Source: Lentibacillus salicampi
GTDB lineage: Bacteria > Bacillota > Bacilli > Bacillales > Amphibacillaceae
Assembly (NCBI RefSeq): GCF_004565465.1
Contig: NZ_SRHY01000002.1
Coordinates: 186,001 to 250,000 of the forward strand
Direction of reading: 5' to 3'
Length of the DNA stretch: 64,000 bases
This document shows positions 26,267 through 35,542 of the stretch, piece after piece. The position numbers were made by a program, and so were the translations under genes. The notes below the pieces were generated by a model. The model was not told the origin of the DNA. It saw nothing but the letters and a program-made list of their open reading frames with translations, and made no database searches. Positions within the stretch are counted from its first letter, which is position 1; each line of letters opens with the position of its first letter.

Positions 26267-27438
26267 TGGAAGTTAATCAATTTGATGACAAAGCAGAGCG
26301 GGCACTGGCACTGCTTCTGGAAAAATTCTGGATCTTGCGCCTTGAAGAGCCTGAAACGTACCAGCTGATCCGCGAGCGGGAAAAAGTCCTGAAACGTTAC
26401 GTTGATGATAAATTAGGATTTGACCTGATTGTCCACCAGCATTTCATCAAGCTGGAAAAAATACCGGTTGAACCGAAGAGCTGGATGGGCATTCAGGACT
26501 TTCAGGAACCGCGGGATTATGCGATGTTCTGCTGTGCGCTGGCATTCACAGAAAATCGCTCGGTCGATGAGCAATTTTTATTATCCGATATTTGTGAGGA
26601 AATCAAAGACCTGTATCCGGGGGAATTTCCGCTTGACTGGACGAACTACAACCACCGCCGTTCGCTTGTCCGGGTGATCAAGATGCTGGAGAAGGTAACG
26701 ATCCTTAAGTCAGTTGAAGGTGAAATCGACCGGTTTGCCATGGATGCAGAACAGGAAGTGCTGTATGAAACGACCGTTTACGCGCGGTATTTCATGCGCT
26801 CGTATCCGAGGGACTTATTCGAATACGAAACAACAGAGGAGATTCTGGCAAGTGAATGGGAGCGACATGAAGCGGATGAACGACGGAAACGCGTCTACCG
26901 TAAATTATTCATTTCACCGGTCGTACATCGGGAAGGTGAGGATGACCCTGATTTTGCCTACATTCGTAATTTCCGTAATCGGCTGCGCGAAGATATAGAG
27001 GAACACACCCAGTTCAGGCTGGAGGTGTTCAAAAATGCTGCCTTGCTTGTAGCAGACGAACGAAAACAGGAATTGTCTCTGTTCCCGGATCAAAAAGCAA
27101 TTATGGATGTTGCGCTGCATATGGCAAGCTATTTGCGGAGCCAGGATACCTATCAGCCGGATGAACTTGGAACGATACGCATTTCCCGCATCGCCCTAGA
27201 GGAGGTCGTCACCGAGGTCCGGGGAATTTATGGAACAGGCTGGAGCAAACACTATCGGGAATCAACCATCGCCAGCATGACCAACGAATTGGTCGATTGG
27301 CTGTGGGATTGGGAGATGCTAGACGTGGAGCCTGTGACCGAAGCATATATCATCAAACCACTGTTCGGACGGGCGACAGGGCATTATCCGAAAGACTTTT
27401 TAGCACGGGAGGGTGAGACACATGAGCAAGAATCATAA
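26266..27438 (+). CDS. Wadjet subunit, DUF2398 (TIGR02678) family
   Basis: The ATG shares a base with the previous TGA. The 390-residue product shows the DUF2398 pattern (LLLEKFWILRLEEPETYQLI near the start, PRDYAMFCCALAFTENRSVDEQFLLSD, DWTNYNHRRSLVRVIKMLEK). By analogy to MukE and JetB it bridges the kleisin and the SMC arms through winged-helix domains. It overlaps the next gene by 17 bases, so the subunits are translated together. No membrane segments or catalytic motifs are seen. Confidence 0.88.
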   Translation: MEVNQFDDKAERALALLLEKFWILRLEEPETYQLIREREKVLKRYVDDKLGFDLIVHQHFIKLEKIPVEPKSWMGIQDFQEPRDYAMFCCALAFTENRSVDEQFLLSDICEEIKDLYPGEFPLDWTNYNHRRSLVRVIKMLEKVTILKSVEGEIDRFAMDAEQEVLYETTVYARYFMRSYPRDLFEYETTEEILASEWERHEADERRKRVYRKLFISPVVHREGEDDPDFAYIRNFRNRLREDIEEHTQFRLEVFKNAALLVADERKQELSLFPDQKAIMDVALHMASYLRSQDTYQPDELGTIRISRIALEEVVTEVRGIYGTGWSKHYRESTIASMTNELVDWLWDWEMLDVEPVTEAYIIKPLFGRATGHYPKDFLAREGETHEQES

Positions 27439-30400
27439 ATGGAAAATGAATCGGGCCGGACTGTTGAACTTCTGGTATTATGACGATGAAATATTTGATT
27501 TTGCGGACGGAAAGCTCTTACTCCGGGGCTCGAATGGATCCGGTAAATCTGTGACGATGCAAAGTATATTGCCGGTTTTGCTTGACGGGAAAAAGTCACC
27601 CGACCGGCTCGATCCATTTGGGTCACGGGCACGCAAAATGGAAGACTATCTGCTTGGAGAAAAAGACGTGGTTGACCGTGATGAGCGGACAGGCTATTTG
27701 TTCCTCGAGTACAAACGTGAGGACACGAATCAATTTATCACAACCGGTATCGGATTGCAGGCGCGCCGCCATAAAAATATGAATTTCTGGGGGTTTGTCA
27801 TCACCGATAACCGTCGTATAGGACAAGATTTCACCCTGTACGAATTGGAAAATAACGGCGGTGAAAAGCAACGAATCCCGTTGTCACGCGTCCAGCTGGA
27901 AAACCGGATTGGAAGCGGTGGCCAAGTTGTACGGACACAGGGCGAATACATGAAACTGGTGAATAAGCATATTTTCGGCTTTGCCGATATGGATGCATAT
28001 GATGATCTGATCAAATTGCTGATTCAACTGCGCAGTCCGAAACTGTCAAAGGAATTTCGCCCGACTGCCATTTATGAAATCCTGGAGGCATCCCTGCCGC
28101 CACTGACGGATGACGATTTGCGCCATTTGTCCGATACGATTGAGCATATGGACCAGACGAAACAGCAGATCGAGCAGCTGGAAAGGGAAGCGACAGCGCT
28201 GGAAAAATTGTTGAAACGGTATGATACCTATAATCAATATAAATTGGCGGACAAGGCCAATCAGTATGTTGAAGCTAAGAAGCGCTACAATAAGGAAGAA
28301 AAAACGTTTTCCGAAAAACAGAACCAGAAACAGAAACTGGAAGCATCAATTGCTGAATTTGAGGAACGGAAACGTGAACTGGACCAGACGTCAGCTGTCC
28401 TGGAGCAGAAACGTAACCGTCTGCAAAGCCATAAAGTGTGGAATTTGGAAACGGAAAAACAGAACGAAGAGAAAGGATTAAGGGAACTCAAGGCTGATCA
28501 CGACAAAAGAGACAAGGCCCTCACAGAGAAAAAACAACAGGAACTTCGCACGAAAGAAAGACAGGAGCAGCTGGAAGCGGACCTGGATGATATGGGCCGT
28601 GAGCTGGGTGACATGATTGATGACCTGGACCAGGATGCAGAAGATGCTTCGTTTTTACAGCACAGTCTTAACAAGGATGACTTCGAGCGCCACCAGGATA
28701 CGGATCACGATTTTTCGGTGTGGAAAAAAGAAGCCGAACAGCATTATCAGGCGCTGGAGTCGATTACAGACCAGCTTCGGGAGTATGAGCAAAAGAAAAC
28801 GGCCATTGCCGATCTTGACGGGGACATGGCTTCAGCCAAAATGGACCAGGATAAACTGAAGCAGGAAGAGCAGGACTGGCTCGGTATTTTTGAAAAAGAT
28901 AAGCAGGATAAATTATCGGAAATTCACACATGGGCTGAGCGCTATGACTTTTTGCCGATCAGTGACGAGGTGCTGCAGCAGACATCGCGGGACATGTATC
29001 GTTTGTATGAGCCGGTGAAGTATGAAAATATCAGGACGGCGTTTGTCCAGGCTGGAACCGATTATGAGCTGGAAATCAACAAGCAGATTGCCCGGAAAGA
29101 TAGTCGGATCACCCGGATTGAAGAGGATATCCGCAGTAAGCAACTTGACCTGGATGAATTAAAAAAGAAACGTGATCCCGAACCGCCGAATCAGCAGGAG
29201 CAGACACGCGATGCCCGCCGCAAATTAGCTGAATCGGGGTACCATTTTGTGCCGTTCTATGAAGCGGTCGAATTTCAGGAAGACACGCCGGAAGATGTAC
29301 GACAAAACATTGAAGCGGCATTGATCGATGCGGGGCTTTTGGATGCCCTGATTACCGATGAGGCATTTCCGATCGAGCATGACCGGATTTTGGAAGCAAC
29401 TCCGAATATGATGGCGCACACGCTTGCTGATTATTTGCAGCCGGATTTGGATGATAAGGCTACTGTGAGCGAAGTAAGGGTTGATGAAGTTCTGCGCAGT
29501 ATTTTGGTCGACGACGACACTGCTGACAGTGTGGTGATTAACGGTGATGGCACATATCAGATCGGCCTGATGCGCGGCCACGCCGTACGGGTTGAGCAAG
29601 TACGGTTCATCGGCCGGAATGCTCGAAAACGCTACAGACAGCAGCAAATTGAACAACTGACGGCCGAAATCGAAGCGTTGGAAACGGAAAAACAAACGGT
29701 TGAGCAGGATATCGACGCATTACGGGTCAATATCCAGGAAGCGAAAGATGCGATCGCTGCTTTCCCGGTGGATGAGGATTTGGCGGAGAGCTTTTCCCAT
29801 ATTAAAGAGAAACGTTTTGACATCAGCCAATACGAGAAAAAATTGCATGAGATGGACGAGCAAATGAGCCAGTTGAATCAGGCCTATCGGGAAATCAAAA
29901 GCAAACTGGACGTAGAAACCCGTGATTTCAATCTTGAATTTTCGTATGAAGCCTATCAGCAAGCACAACGAATCATGCGGCAGTATGAAAAAGATTTGCA
30001 TAGTCTGATCAATAAGCATACGACATACCGCTATACGGCACAGCAATTGCAGCAGACTCAAGAACGGCTGGACGAACTCGTTTCAGAAGTTGATGAACTG
30101 CAGGGCGAGTTAAATGTACTTGCTGATCGGCAGTCGCAGAAGGAACAAAACATCGCCGAAATTGAAAAGCAGCTGGAATCGGCAGGCGTTGCCGATATCC
30201 GCCGGCAAATCCAGGAAGTTCAGGAAGACATCAGTGCGACGACTCATGAGCTTGATCAGATCAAAACGGATTTGCCGAAAAAAGTAGCGGACAGGGATGT
30301 GCTCGTGGGTGAAATGCAGACCGCCGAGCAGAAACTCGGGTTTTGGAAAAACATGATCGGAGCCTGGCAGGAAGCCTTTAACGATGAGGTCACTCTGGGA

Positions 30401-31561
30401 TTTGTTGACGTACCTGATCAGGAGATGGACGCATTAGCAGCGGCGATTGCCAAACAATATAAGGACTTTTTGAAAGAAAAAGACCCATCAACGATTGAAA
30501 GCCAGCTGACGAGTGCTTATTTCGAACAGCAATCCAATCTGATGGAATACCGCATGACGGATACGGAAATGCCGGCAACGGAGCTTGATTGGATGCGCGA
30601 TGATTGGAACGAAGAACAGCGCATCCAAATGGATAACTGGCGGCAGAAAACGAGCCGTCGTCTGATTGAGCTAGATTTTCAAGGGAAGCGGGTCAGCCCG
30701 TACTACATTAAGGAAAAAGTCGAAACAGACCGCGCACAGCAACAGTCTATGCTTGATGATCAGGACCGCCAGCTGTATGAAGAAATCCTGTTTGATTCGG
30801 TCGGTAAAAAGCTCCGGAGCCGGATCAACCGGGCACAGGACTGGACGGAAAAGATGAACAAACTGATGACGAACAGTGATTCATCATCTGGCTTGTCATT
30901 CTCAATCAAGTGGAAACCACGCACCGCCGAAACCGAAGCTGAAATGGACACGAAAGAACTCGTTGATCTGCTGCGGCGTGATGCCCGCTTGCTGAAAGAA
31001 GAAGACATTAACCAGGTGATTGAGCATTTCCGCTCCAAAATCGAACGCGCCAAAGAACTCGTTGAAGTGAAAGGTGAGGGCAACACGTTGCTGCAGGTGC
31101 TCAAGGATGTGCTGGATTACCGGAACTGGTTCTCGTTTGTTTTATCATATCAGCGCGAAGGCGAACCAAAACGTGAACTAACCAACCATGCCTTTTACAA
31201 ATTCTCAGGCGGCGAAAAGGCAATGGCCATGTATATTCCTCTGTTCACGGCATGCTATTCACGATACTTGGAAGCAGATAAAACCGCGCCGTATATTATT
31301 TCGCTGGATGAAGCATTTGCCGGCGTCGACGAAAACAACATTCGGGAAATGTTCGAAATCGTTGAGGAGCTTGAGTTTGATTATATTATGAACTCCCAGG
31401 TGCTCTGGGGTGACTATGACACGATTTCATCATTGGCCATCGCGGAACTCGTACGGCCCAAAAATGAAAGCTTTGTGAGCGTCATCCGCTATCACTGGGA
31501 CGGCAACACCCGGCATCTGGTCGTAAGCGGGGAAGATGAAGTTGCGGCAACCGATTCGTAA
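27422..31561 (+). CDS. jetC: Wadjet SMC-like ATPase, JetC (TIGR02680) family
   Basis: ATG 27422 has GGGAGGGTGAG upstream. The 1379-residue protein has an N-terminal Walker A GSNGSGKS (36-43), two long coiled-coil arms (about 240-480 and 720-1000) flanking a hinge region, and a C-terminal ABC signature FSGGEKAMAMYIPLF followed by Walker B YIISLDEAFAGVDENN. This is the MukB/SbcC-like motor of the complex. Such complexes extrude DNA loops, recognise small circles and allow the nuclease subunit to cut plasmids. Length fits the TIGR02680 family. Confidence 0.92.
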   Translation: MSKNHKWKMNRAGLLNFWYYDDEIFDFADGKLLLRGSNGSGKSVTMQSILPVLLDGKKSPDRLDPFGSRARKMEDYLLGEKDVVDRDERTGYLFLEYKREDTNQFITTGIGLQARRHKNMNFWGFVITDNRRIGQDFTLYELENNGGEKQRIPLSRVQLENRIGSGGQVVRTQGEYMKLVNKHIFGFADMDAYDDLIKLLIQLRSPKLSKEFRPTAIYEILEASLPPLTDDDLRHLSDTIEHMDQTKQQIEQLEREATALEKLLKRYDTYNQYKLADKANQYVEAKKRYNKEEKTFSEKQNQKQKLEASIAEFEERKRELDQTSAVLEQKRNRLQSHKVWNLETEKQNEEKGLRELKADHDKRDKALTEKKQQELRTKERQEQLEADLDDMGRELGDMIDDLDQDAEDASFLQHSLNKDDFERHQDTDHDFSVWKKEAEQHYQALESITDQLREYEQKKTAIADLDGDMASAKMDQDKLKQEEQDWLGIFEKDKQDKLSEIHTWAERYDFLPISDEVLQQTSRDMYRLYEPVKYENIRTAFVQAGTDYELEINKQIARKDSRITRIEEDIRSKQLDLDELKKKRDPEPPNQQEQTRDARRKLAESGYHFVPFYEAVEFQEDTPEDVRQNIEAALIDAGLLDALITDEAFPIEHDRILEATPNMMAHTLADYLQPDLDDKATVSEVRVDEVLRSILVDDDTADSVVINGDGTYQIGLMRGHAVRVEQVRFIGRNARKRYRQQQIEQLTAEIEALETEKQTVEQDIDALRVNIQEAKDAIAAFPVDEDLAESFSHIKEKRFDISQYEKKLHEMDEQMSQLNQAYREIKSKLDVETRDFNLEFSYEAYQQAQRIMRQYEKDLHSLINKHTTYRYTAQQLQQTQERLDELVSEVDELQGELNVLADRQSQKEQNIAEIEKQLESAGVADIRRQIQEVQEDISATTHELDQIKTDLPKKVADRDVLVGEMQTAEQKLGFWKNMIGAWQEAFNDEVTLGFVDVPDQEMDALAAAIAKQYKDFLKEKDPSTIESQLTSAYFEQQSNLMEYRMTDTEMPATELDWMRDDWNEEQRIQMDNWRQKTSRRLIELDFQGKRVSPYYIKEKVETDRAQQQSMLDDQDRQLYEEILFDSVGKKLRSRINRAQDWTEKMNKLMTNSDSSSGLSFSIKWKPRTAETEAEMDTKELVDLLRRDARLLKEEDINQVIEHFRSKIERAKELVEVKGEGNTLLQVLKDVLDYRNWFSFVLSYQREGEPKRELTNHAFYKFSGGEKAMAMYIPLFTACYSRYLEADKTAPYIISLDEAFAGVDENNIREMFEIVEELEFDYIMNSQVLWGDYDTISSLAIAELVRPKNESFVSVIRYHWDGNTRHLVVSGEDEVAATDS

Positions 31562-31573
31562 AGGACGTTTGTT

Positions 31574-32839
31574 ATGGATAAAGCAATGCAGGCAGCTGTG
31601 AGATTTTTCAAAAGCGAACAAGCCTATCAAAAATTATTCGCTCAGTTTAAAAAGAAATACGAGTCACTCGGTAGAATCGGTGGGACTGTACCAGTTCGGT
31701 TGTTTACGGAGAAGGAACTGGAGGTAATCGGCGGCTTTTTCGGCATGCCGGGGTCAAGGTTGGCGGAAAAAGGCTCGATTTCGGTTGTAGCGTTTGAGCG
31801 ACAGTTAGCTGACACCCGATTTGGTGACGTTGAATTGAAGGCATTGCTGGATGCGTATTTTGGTGAAGTGATCATTTCCAAAAAGCAATGGAAACAGGAG
31901 AAGACAGACAGTTTGCGCCGTTTTATTGAAGAATTGCGGGCAGAACATGCTGCTTTGGGATTCTGGTTTGACCACTTGCTGGAAAATAGCGCCGATGTTC
32001 GCTGGATATGGACGCTGATTGATAAGGAACCGGATTGTTTTGCGGTGATGGCTGCCCGGGTTGATGGCGCTTATCGTCATTTGCCGGTTTCACCGGAGCG
32101 GCTGCCGATGTTCAGTCAGCGCATTACCGGTGACCCGCATGCGTTTGATTTGCAGACGGACTTAGGAAAATTATGGCTGCATCTGTTGGCTGTGGCGGCT
32201 GATATTGCTCATCCCTTCAGCACTGAAGCAATCAATGAATTGCTGCAGGACTTTAACATTTACCGCGATGATTTGCTGAACTATGTTACGTGTGCCGGGC
32301 TGTATGCGGAAACGGCTGATGGCATGCACCCTGTTTGGAAAGCTGCTGTCGGGCAAAACACGGTGCAGATTGTCCCGATTCGCGAGCTGGTTCCGCTGAC
32401 AAAGATTTATCCATCTTACGGTTCAGATGTCTGGATCGTGGAAAATTCCGGTGTCTGTGCAACACTGCTGGATTACAAACCGGATGCATCGATTGTCTGT
32501 ACGAACGGTCAGTTTACGCTCGCTGCATTAATGCTGCTGGATCGACTGACCGAATCGGAGTGCACCCTGCATTATGCCGGCGACTTTGACCCGGAAGGCT
32601 TGGGAATGGCACAACGGCTGTTGGATAGGTATCCGGGAGGCCGCGTTCAGTTGTGGCATATGGATGGTATGGCCTATGCTGAGAGCAACCCGGTAAAGGA
32701 ATTGTCGGAGGAACGGTTGGAGAAGTTGAATCGGATTGAACATCCACGGTTGGTGGAGGTAGCCGATCTGATGAAGGCGAAAGGTAAAGCGGGGTATCAG
32801 GAAGCACTGGTGGAGCGGATGGTGAAAGATATTCTATAA
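31574..32839 (+). CDS. jetD: Wadjet nuclease subunit JetD, DUF3323/DUF2399 (TIGR02679) family
   Basis: 421 residues, 12 bases after jetC. The C-terminal DUF2399 part contains LHYAGDFDPEGLGMAQRLLDRY: the DFD near 337-339 is the acidic pair of the Toprim fold shared with topoisomerase VI/Spo11, which binds the metal for DNA cleavage. The N-terminal DUF3323 part has the arm/winged-helix role. In known Wadjet systems JetD cuts circular plasmid DNA after the SMC motor stalls. All four subunits are intact, so the system is probably active. Confidence 0.9.
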   Translation: MDKAMQAAVRFFKSEQAYQKLFAQFKKKYESLGRIGGTVPVRLFTEKELEVIGGFFGMPGSRLAEKGSISVVAFERQLADTRFGDVELKALLDAYFGEVIISKKQWKQEKTDSLRRFIEELRAEHAALGFWFDHLLENSADVRWIWTLIDKEPDCFAVMAARVDGAYRHLPVSPERLPMFSQRITGDPHAFDLQTDLGKLWLHLLAVAADIAHPFSTEAINELLQDFNIYRDDLLNYVTCAGLYAETADGMHPVWKAAVGQNTVQIVPIRELVPLTKIYPSYGSDVWIVENSGVCATLLDYKPDASIVCTNGQFTLAALMLLDRLTESECTLHYAGDFDPEGLGMAQRLLDRYPGGRVQLWHMDGMAYAESNPVKELSEERLEKLNRIEHPRLVEVADLMKAKGKAGYQEALVERMVKDIL

Positions 32840-33009
32840 AAAGTCTGGTTTTGAAAAATGGCTGTTACAGCAGAAACAAAAATTCATATTTCCTATGCTG
32901 AAAAATTAAATTTTCAGGCTGTTATCCTGTCGAATTTCACATTATGTTCGCTTGTTGGACAGGTGCTGGAATGCTATGATAAGTCTATCAATTATTGGGG
33001 GCAAACCGG

Positions 33010-33294
33010 ATGAGCAAAATAACCATGGATGATCTGTTTGTGGCGATTCAGGAACTGTCCAAAGATGTTGGGGAGGTACAGGAAAGTGTCAACAGGTTAG
33101 ACGGCCGTGTCGAAAATTTGGAAAATCGAGTAGGAAATCTAGAAACCAGAGCAGAGAACATAGAGACAGAAATGAAAAAGATGCGTGGTGATGTACGCAA
33201 AATCGATCATAAACTAAATAAATTCAACAATGATCTTGCCGAGTCCAATGCTCGTATTTCAATCCTCGAACAAGAAGTGGGCATTGACTACTGA
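33010..33294 (+). CDS. Small coiled-coil protein
   Basis: About 94 residues from ATG 33010, which has GGGGG 8 bases upstream. The region about 25-85 is one heptad coiled coil with motifs ESVNRLDGRVENLENRVGN and LETRAENIETEMKKM. The start MSKITMDDLFVAIQEL is a short amphipathic helix. It is similar in style to the heptad protein at 7891-8244. It forms a one-gene unit ended by a terminator-like hairpin. No function can be assigned. Confidence 0.75.
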   Translation: MSKITMDDLFVAIQELSKDVGEVQESVNRLDGRVENLENRVGNLETRAENIETEMKKMRGDVRKIDHKLNKFNNDLAESNARISILEQEVGIDY

Positions 33295-33296
33295 AA

Positions 33297-33322
33297 GCTT
33301 GCAGCACGCAGGCTTATTTTTT
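33297..33322 (+). terminator. Probable terminator
   Basis: AAGCTTGC and GCAGGCTT form an imperfect stem, followed by ATTTTTTT. It separates the coiled-coil gene from the flagellin promoter. Confidence 0.6.
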
Positions 33323-33372
33323 TGCCCTTTTAATATCCTTCAAAAGTCCTGTAAATTTTTCCGAAAAAGATT

Positions 33373-33398
33373 TAAACATTCTCGAAACCTGCCGATAT
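33373..33398 (+). promoter_or_regulatory. Sigma-D flagellin promoter
   Basis: TAAA (33373-33376), spacer of 14, GCCGATAT (33391-33398) is a near-perfect sigma-D promoter. A 20-bp perfect palindrome, AATGTTATGGCCATAACATT, follows at 33424-33443. Confidence 0.9.
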
Positions 33399-33484
33399 AA
33401 GACATACATCATCATGATGCATGAATGTTATGGCCATAACATTAGAAAGGAGATAACAACTTTGAATAAGGGTTGTTATCACGA

Positions 33485-33504
33485 GGGACACAAGGATGTG
33501 ACCC
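33485..33504 (+). promoter_or_regulatory. CsrA-binding hairpin in flagellin leader, within a possible leader peptide
   Basis: GGGACACAAGGATGTGACCC forms a hairpin whose loop holds GGA; ACAAGGATGT at 33490-33499 is the CsrA consensus. With the GGAGG site before the ATG (33526 region) this mirrors the two-site CsrA control of B. subtilis hag. The hairpin lies inside a 26-codon frame (TTG 33462 to TGA 33542) that has AAAGGAG upstream and ends in ATGA overlapping the hag start; an additional stem, GATAACAAC/GTTGTTATC, covers its first codons. Confidence 0.75.
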
Positions 33505-33538
33505 GCAAAAAAACTACATTTACATGGAGGTATGGAAA

Positions 33539-34639
33539 ATGAGAATTAATCACAACATTGCAGCGCTTAACACGTATCGTCAGTTAGGCCAAGCAAACAA
33601 CGCACAACAAAGTTCTATGGAAAAGCTATCATCGGGGCTTCGTATTAACAATGCTTCTGATGATGCTGCAGGTTTAGCAATTTCCGAAAAAATGCGTGGT
33701 CAGATTCGTGGTTTGGAGCAAGCACAGACCAACGCGCAGGATGGGATATCGATGATACAGACTGCAGAAGGAGCTTTAAATGAAACACACAGCATCCTGC
33801 AACGTATGCGTGAGCTTGCAACTCAGGCCTCAAACGATACGAACACAGATACGGACCGTGGAGAAATTCAAAAGGAGATTAACCAATTAACGTCTGAGAT
33901 TAACCGTGTTGGGAATACGACGGAATTTAATACGCAAGAGTTGTTAAATGGTGGTTCTACAGGTGAACTGGGGAATTTTTCAGTGGAAACCAATAGTAAC
34001 GATAGTACCTCAACTCCTGGTGTTTATAATATTGAACTTACCAGTAATGTTTCTGCTGGACAAAAAGTAACTTTTGGAGATGTTTCATTGACAGAGGGAA
34101 CGGACTTTGATGCTGGAAATGATGCAGCAGCAACGGCAACAGCGATTGCAACAGCAATAAGTAGTGAGGGAACATACTCGGCAAATGCGTCTTCTGGCGT
34201 GTTAACCCTTACAGAAGATACAGCTTCAGGAACAGATCTATCAGCTAGTGATTTTTCTGTAACTGGAGGAACTGGAGGGGACGGCTTCCAAGCCAGTTTC
34301 CAAGTTGGTGCGAATGAAGGTCAGAGCATGTCAATTGAAATTAGTGATATGAGAGCTAATGCCCTTGGACTAACTGGTACAGCTGGAACGGAAGGCTTTA
34401 CAGGTGAAGACTCTGTTACAGATGGCACAAACAATGAAACCGTTGAAGCAGCCCTTGATGTTTCAACACATGAGGCTGCTGCTGAAGCTATTACTGTAAT
34501 TAACGATGCGATTGAAGAAGTATCTTCACAACGTTCTAACCTTGGTGCTTATCAAAACCGTTTAGACCATACTATTAATAACTTGGGCACATCAACTGAA
34601 AACTTAACTGCTGCGGAATCTCGTATCCGCGACGTAGAT
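33539..34639 (+). CDS. hag: Flagellin, exon 1
   Basis: ATG 33539 follows GGAGG. The first 150 residues are the canonical flagellin D0/D1 (MRINHNIAALNTYRQLGQAN, SSGLRINNASDDAAGLAISEKMRGQ, NAQDGISMIQTAEGALNE), then an Ala/Thr/Gly-rich variable region about 165-290, and the returning D1/D0 part (RSNLGAYQNRLDHTINNLGTSTENLTAAESRIRDVD). The flagellar C-terminus then stops: after GTAGAT at 34639 the frame reads into intron sequence and hits a stop at 34660. The missing end, MAKEMMNQTKSS..., resumes at 35005. Exon 1 has 367 codons. Secreted by the flagellar type III system, polymerises as filament. Confidence 0.93.
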
Positions 34640-35004
34640 TATGCTTTAACTGCTGCATAAGCAGTAATAAGCACGGTCGTCCTAGCTGGTAACGGTTAGC
34701 GAGTATTATCGGGTGAATTGCTGGAAATCCCTTAGAGCTTTTCTTACCACAACGTAATTGGAAACGATAGGCGTGATGGTTAAAAAAAGAAAAGATTGGG
34801 CAATCAGCAGCCAAGCTCCTGTGCGGAAACACTGGAGAAGGTTCAACGACTAGGATAAACCATCTAAGGCAAATGCTATGATGATGAAATCCATAGGTGA
34901 AGCAATGGCGGTTCAACATTGTGAATCCGAAGTGCCCGACCCCTATCAGAACATTGGAGGGTGAAGATATAGTCTAGTCATTTATGAAAGTAAATGTTCG
35001 CACG
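34640..35004 (+). ncRNA. Group I self-splicing intron in the flagellin gene
   Basis: 365 nt, no ORF. It carries the four conserved core elements in order: P-like AATTGCTGGAAATCCC (about 34715), Q-like AATCAGCAGCCAAGC (about 34802), R-like GTTCAACGACTAGG (about 34842) and S-like AAGATATAGTCT (about 34965); ACTA of R pairs with TAGT of S as P7. The exon ends in T and the intron ends in G (GCACG/ATGGCG), as group I introns require, and joining the exons restores the flagellin sequence exactly. The P1 helix with the exon was not resolved unambiguously by eye. Flagellin introns have been described in thermophilic Bacillaceae. Confidence 0.93.
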
Positions 35005-35118
35005 ATGGCGAAAGAAATGATGAACCAAACGAAGAGTTCAATCCTCGCACAAGCATCACAGAGCATGTTGGCTCAAGCAAACCAAATGCCTCAAGGGGTA
35101 TTGCAGTTGCTTCGTTAA
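35005..35118 (+). CDS. hag: Flagellin, exon 2
   Basis: 38 codons including the stop: MAKEMMNQTKSSILAQASQS then MLAQANQMPQGVLQLLR. This is the universal flagellin C-terminal D0 helix needed for export and filament packing. Without splicing the flagellin would end in 7 foreign residues after VD (YALTAA) and be non-functional. The joined protein has 404 residues. The first ATG is internal; there is no separate ribosome binding site. Confidence 0.93.
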   Translation: MAKEMMNQTKSSILAQASQSMLAQANQMPQGVLQLLR

Positions 35119-35137
35119 TTTAAGATTATTTGTAAGG

Positions 35138-35165
35138 GACTCTAGAATTTTTCTAGAGTCTTTTT
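35138..35165 (+). terminator. Flagellin terminator
   Basis: GACTCTAGAA (35138-35147) pairs with TTCTAGAGTC (35151-35160), then TTTTTC. Confidence 0.92.
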
Positions 35166-35447
35166 CATTTTTTTGAGAAAGTATATGTAATCTTAAGTAT
35201 TTTGATAACTATTCAGGTCCAAGTATATAACATACACACCATTTTGGACTGGGAAGAAACTTGATTTAAAAAACCCTCCATTGCAAGTTTACATCCAAGG
35301 ATTTATTAGAATTAAAACCAAATGACTTAGAAGTTGTGGTTGGTCCACTTTCAGATCGGGATAAAGTTGGTTTACTTTAAAAATACATCTCGGTTTTGAA
35401 GCATTTTCAATAAGAATGAATCTCATCAATATATTAAGTCTTCCCCC
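35166..35447 (+). other. Gene-free stretch with a possible coding remnant
   Basis: Between hag and the fliD promoter no intact gene is found. From about 35265 to 35380 one frame, without start, reads ...FTSKDLLELKPNDLEVVVG then PLSDRDKVGLL and a stop, which looks protein-like. In B. subtilis flaG sits in this place, but the remnant does not look like FlaG, and I cannot name it. Confidence 0.3.
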
Positions 35448-35475
35448 TAAACATTCCCGACCCATCACCCGATAT
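35448..35475 (+). promoter_or_regulatory. Sigma-D promoter of fliD
   Basis: TAAA (35448-35451), spacer of 16, CCCGATAT (35468-35475): one mismatch and one extra spacer base compared with the sigma-D consensus. Confidence 0.75.
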
Positions 35476-35542
35476 AATATAAAAGAACCCTAAACCAAAT
35501 GACTTAAATAATAGATAACCACAAACTCCAGAGGTGAACATT

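Noticed and set aside
34575..34919. 114-codon minus-strand frame across the flagellin intron
   Set aside because: It runs through the intron core and exon 1 in antisense and has no supporting features; the intron is ORF-less.
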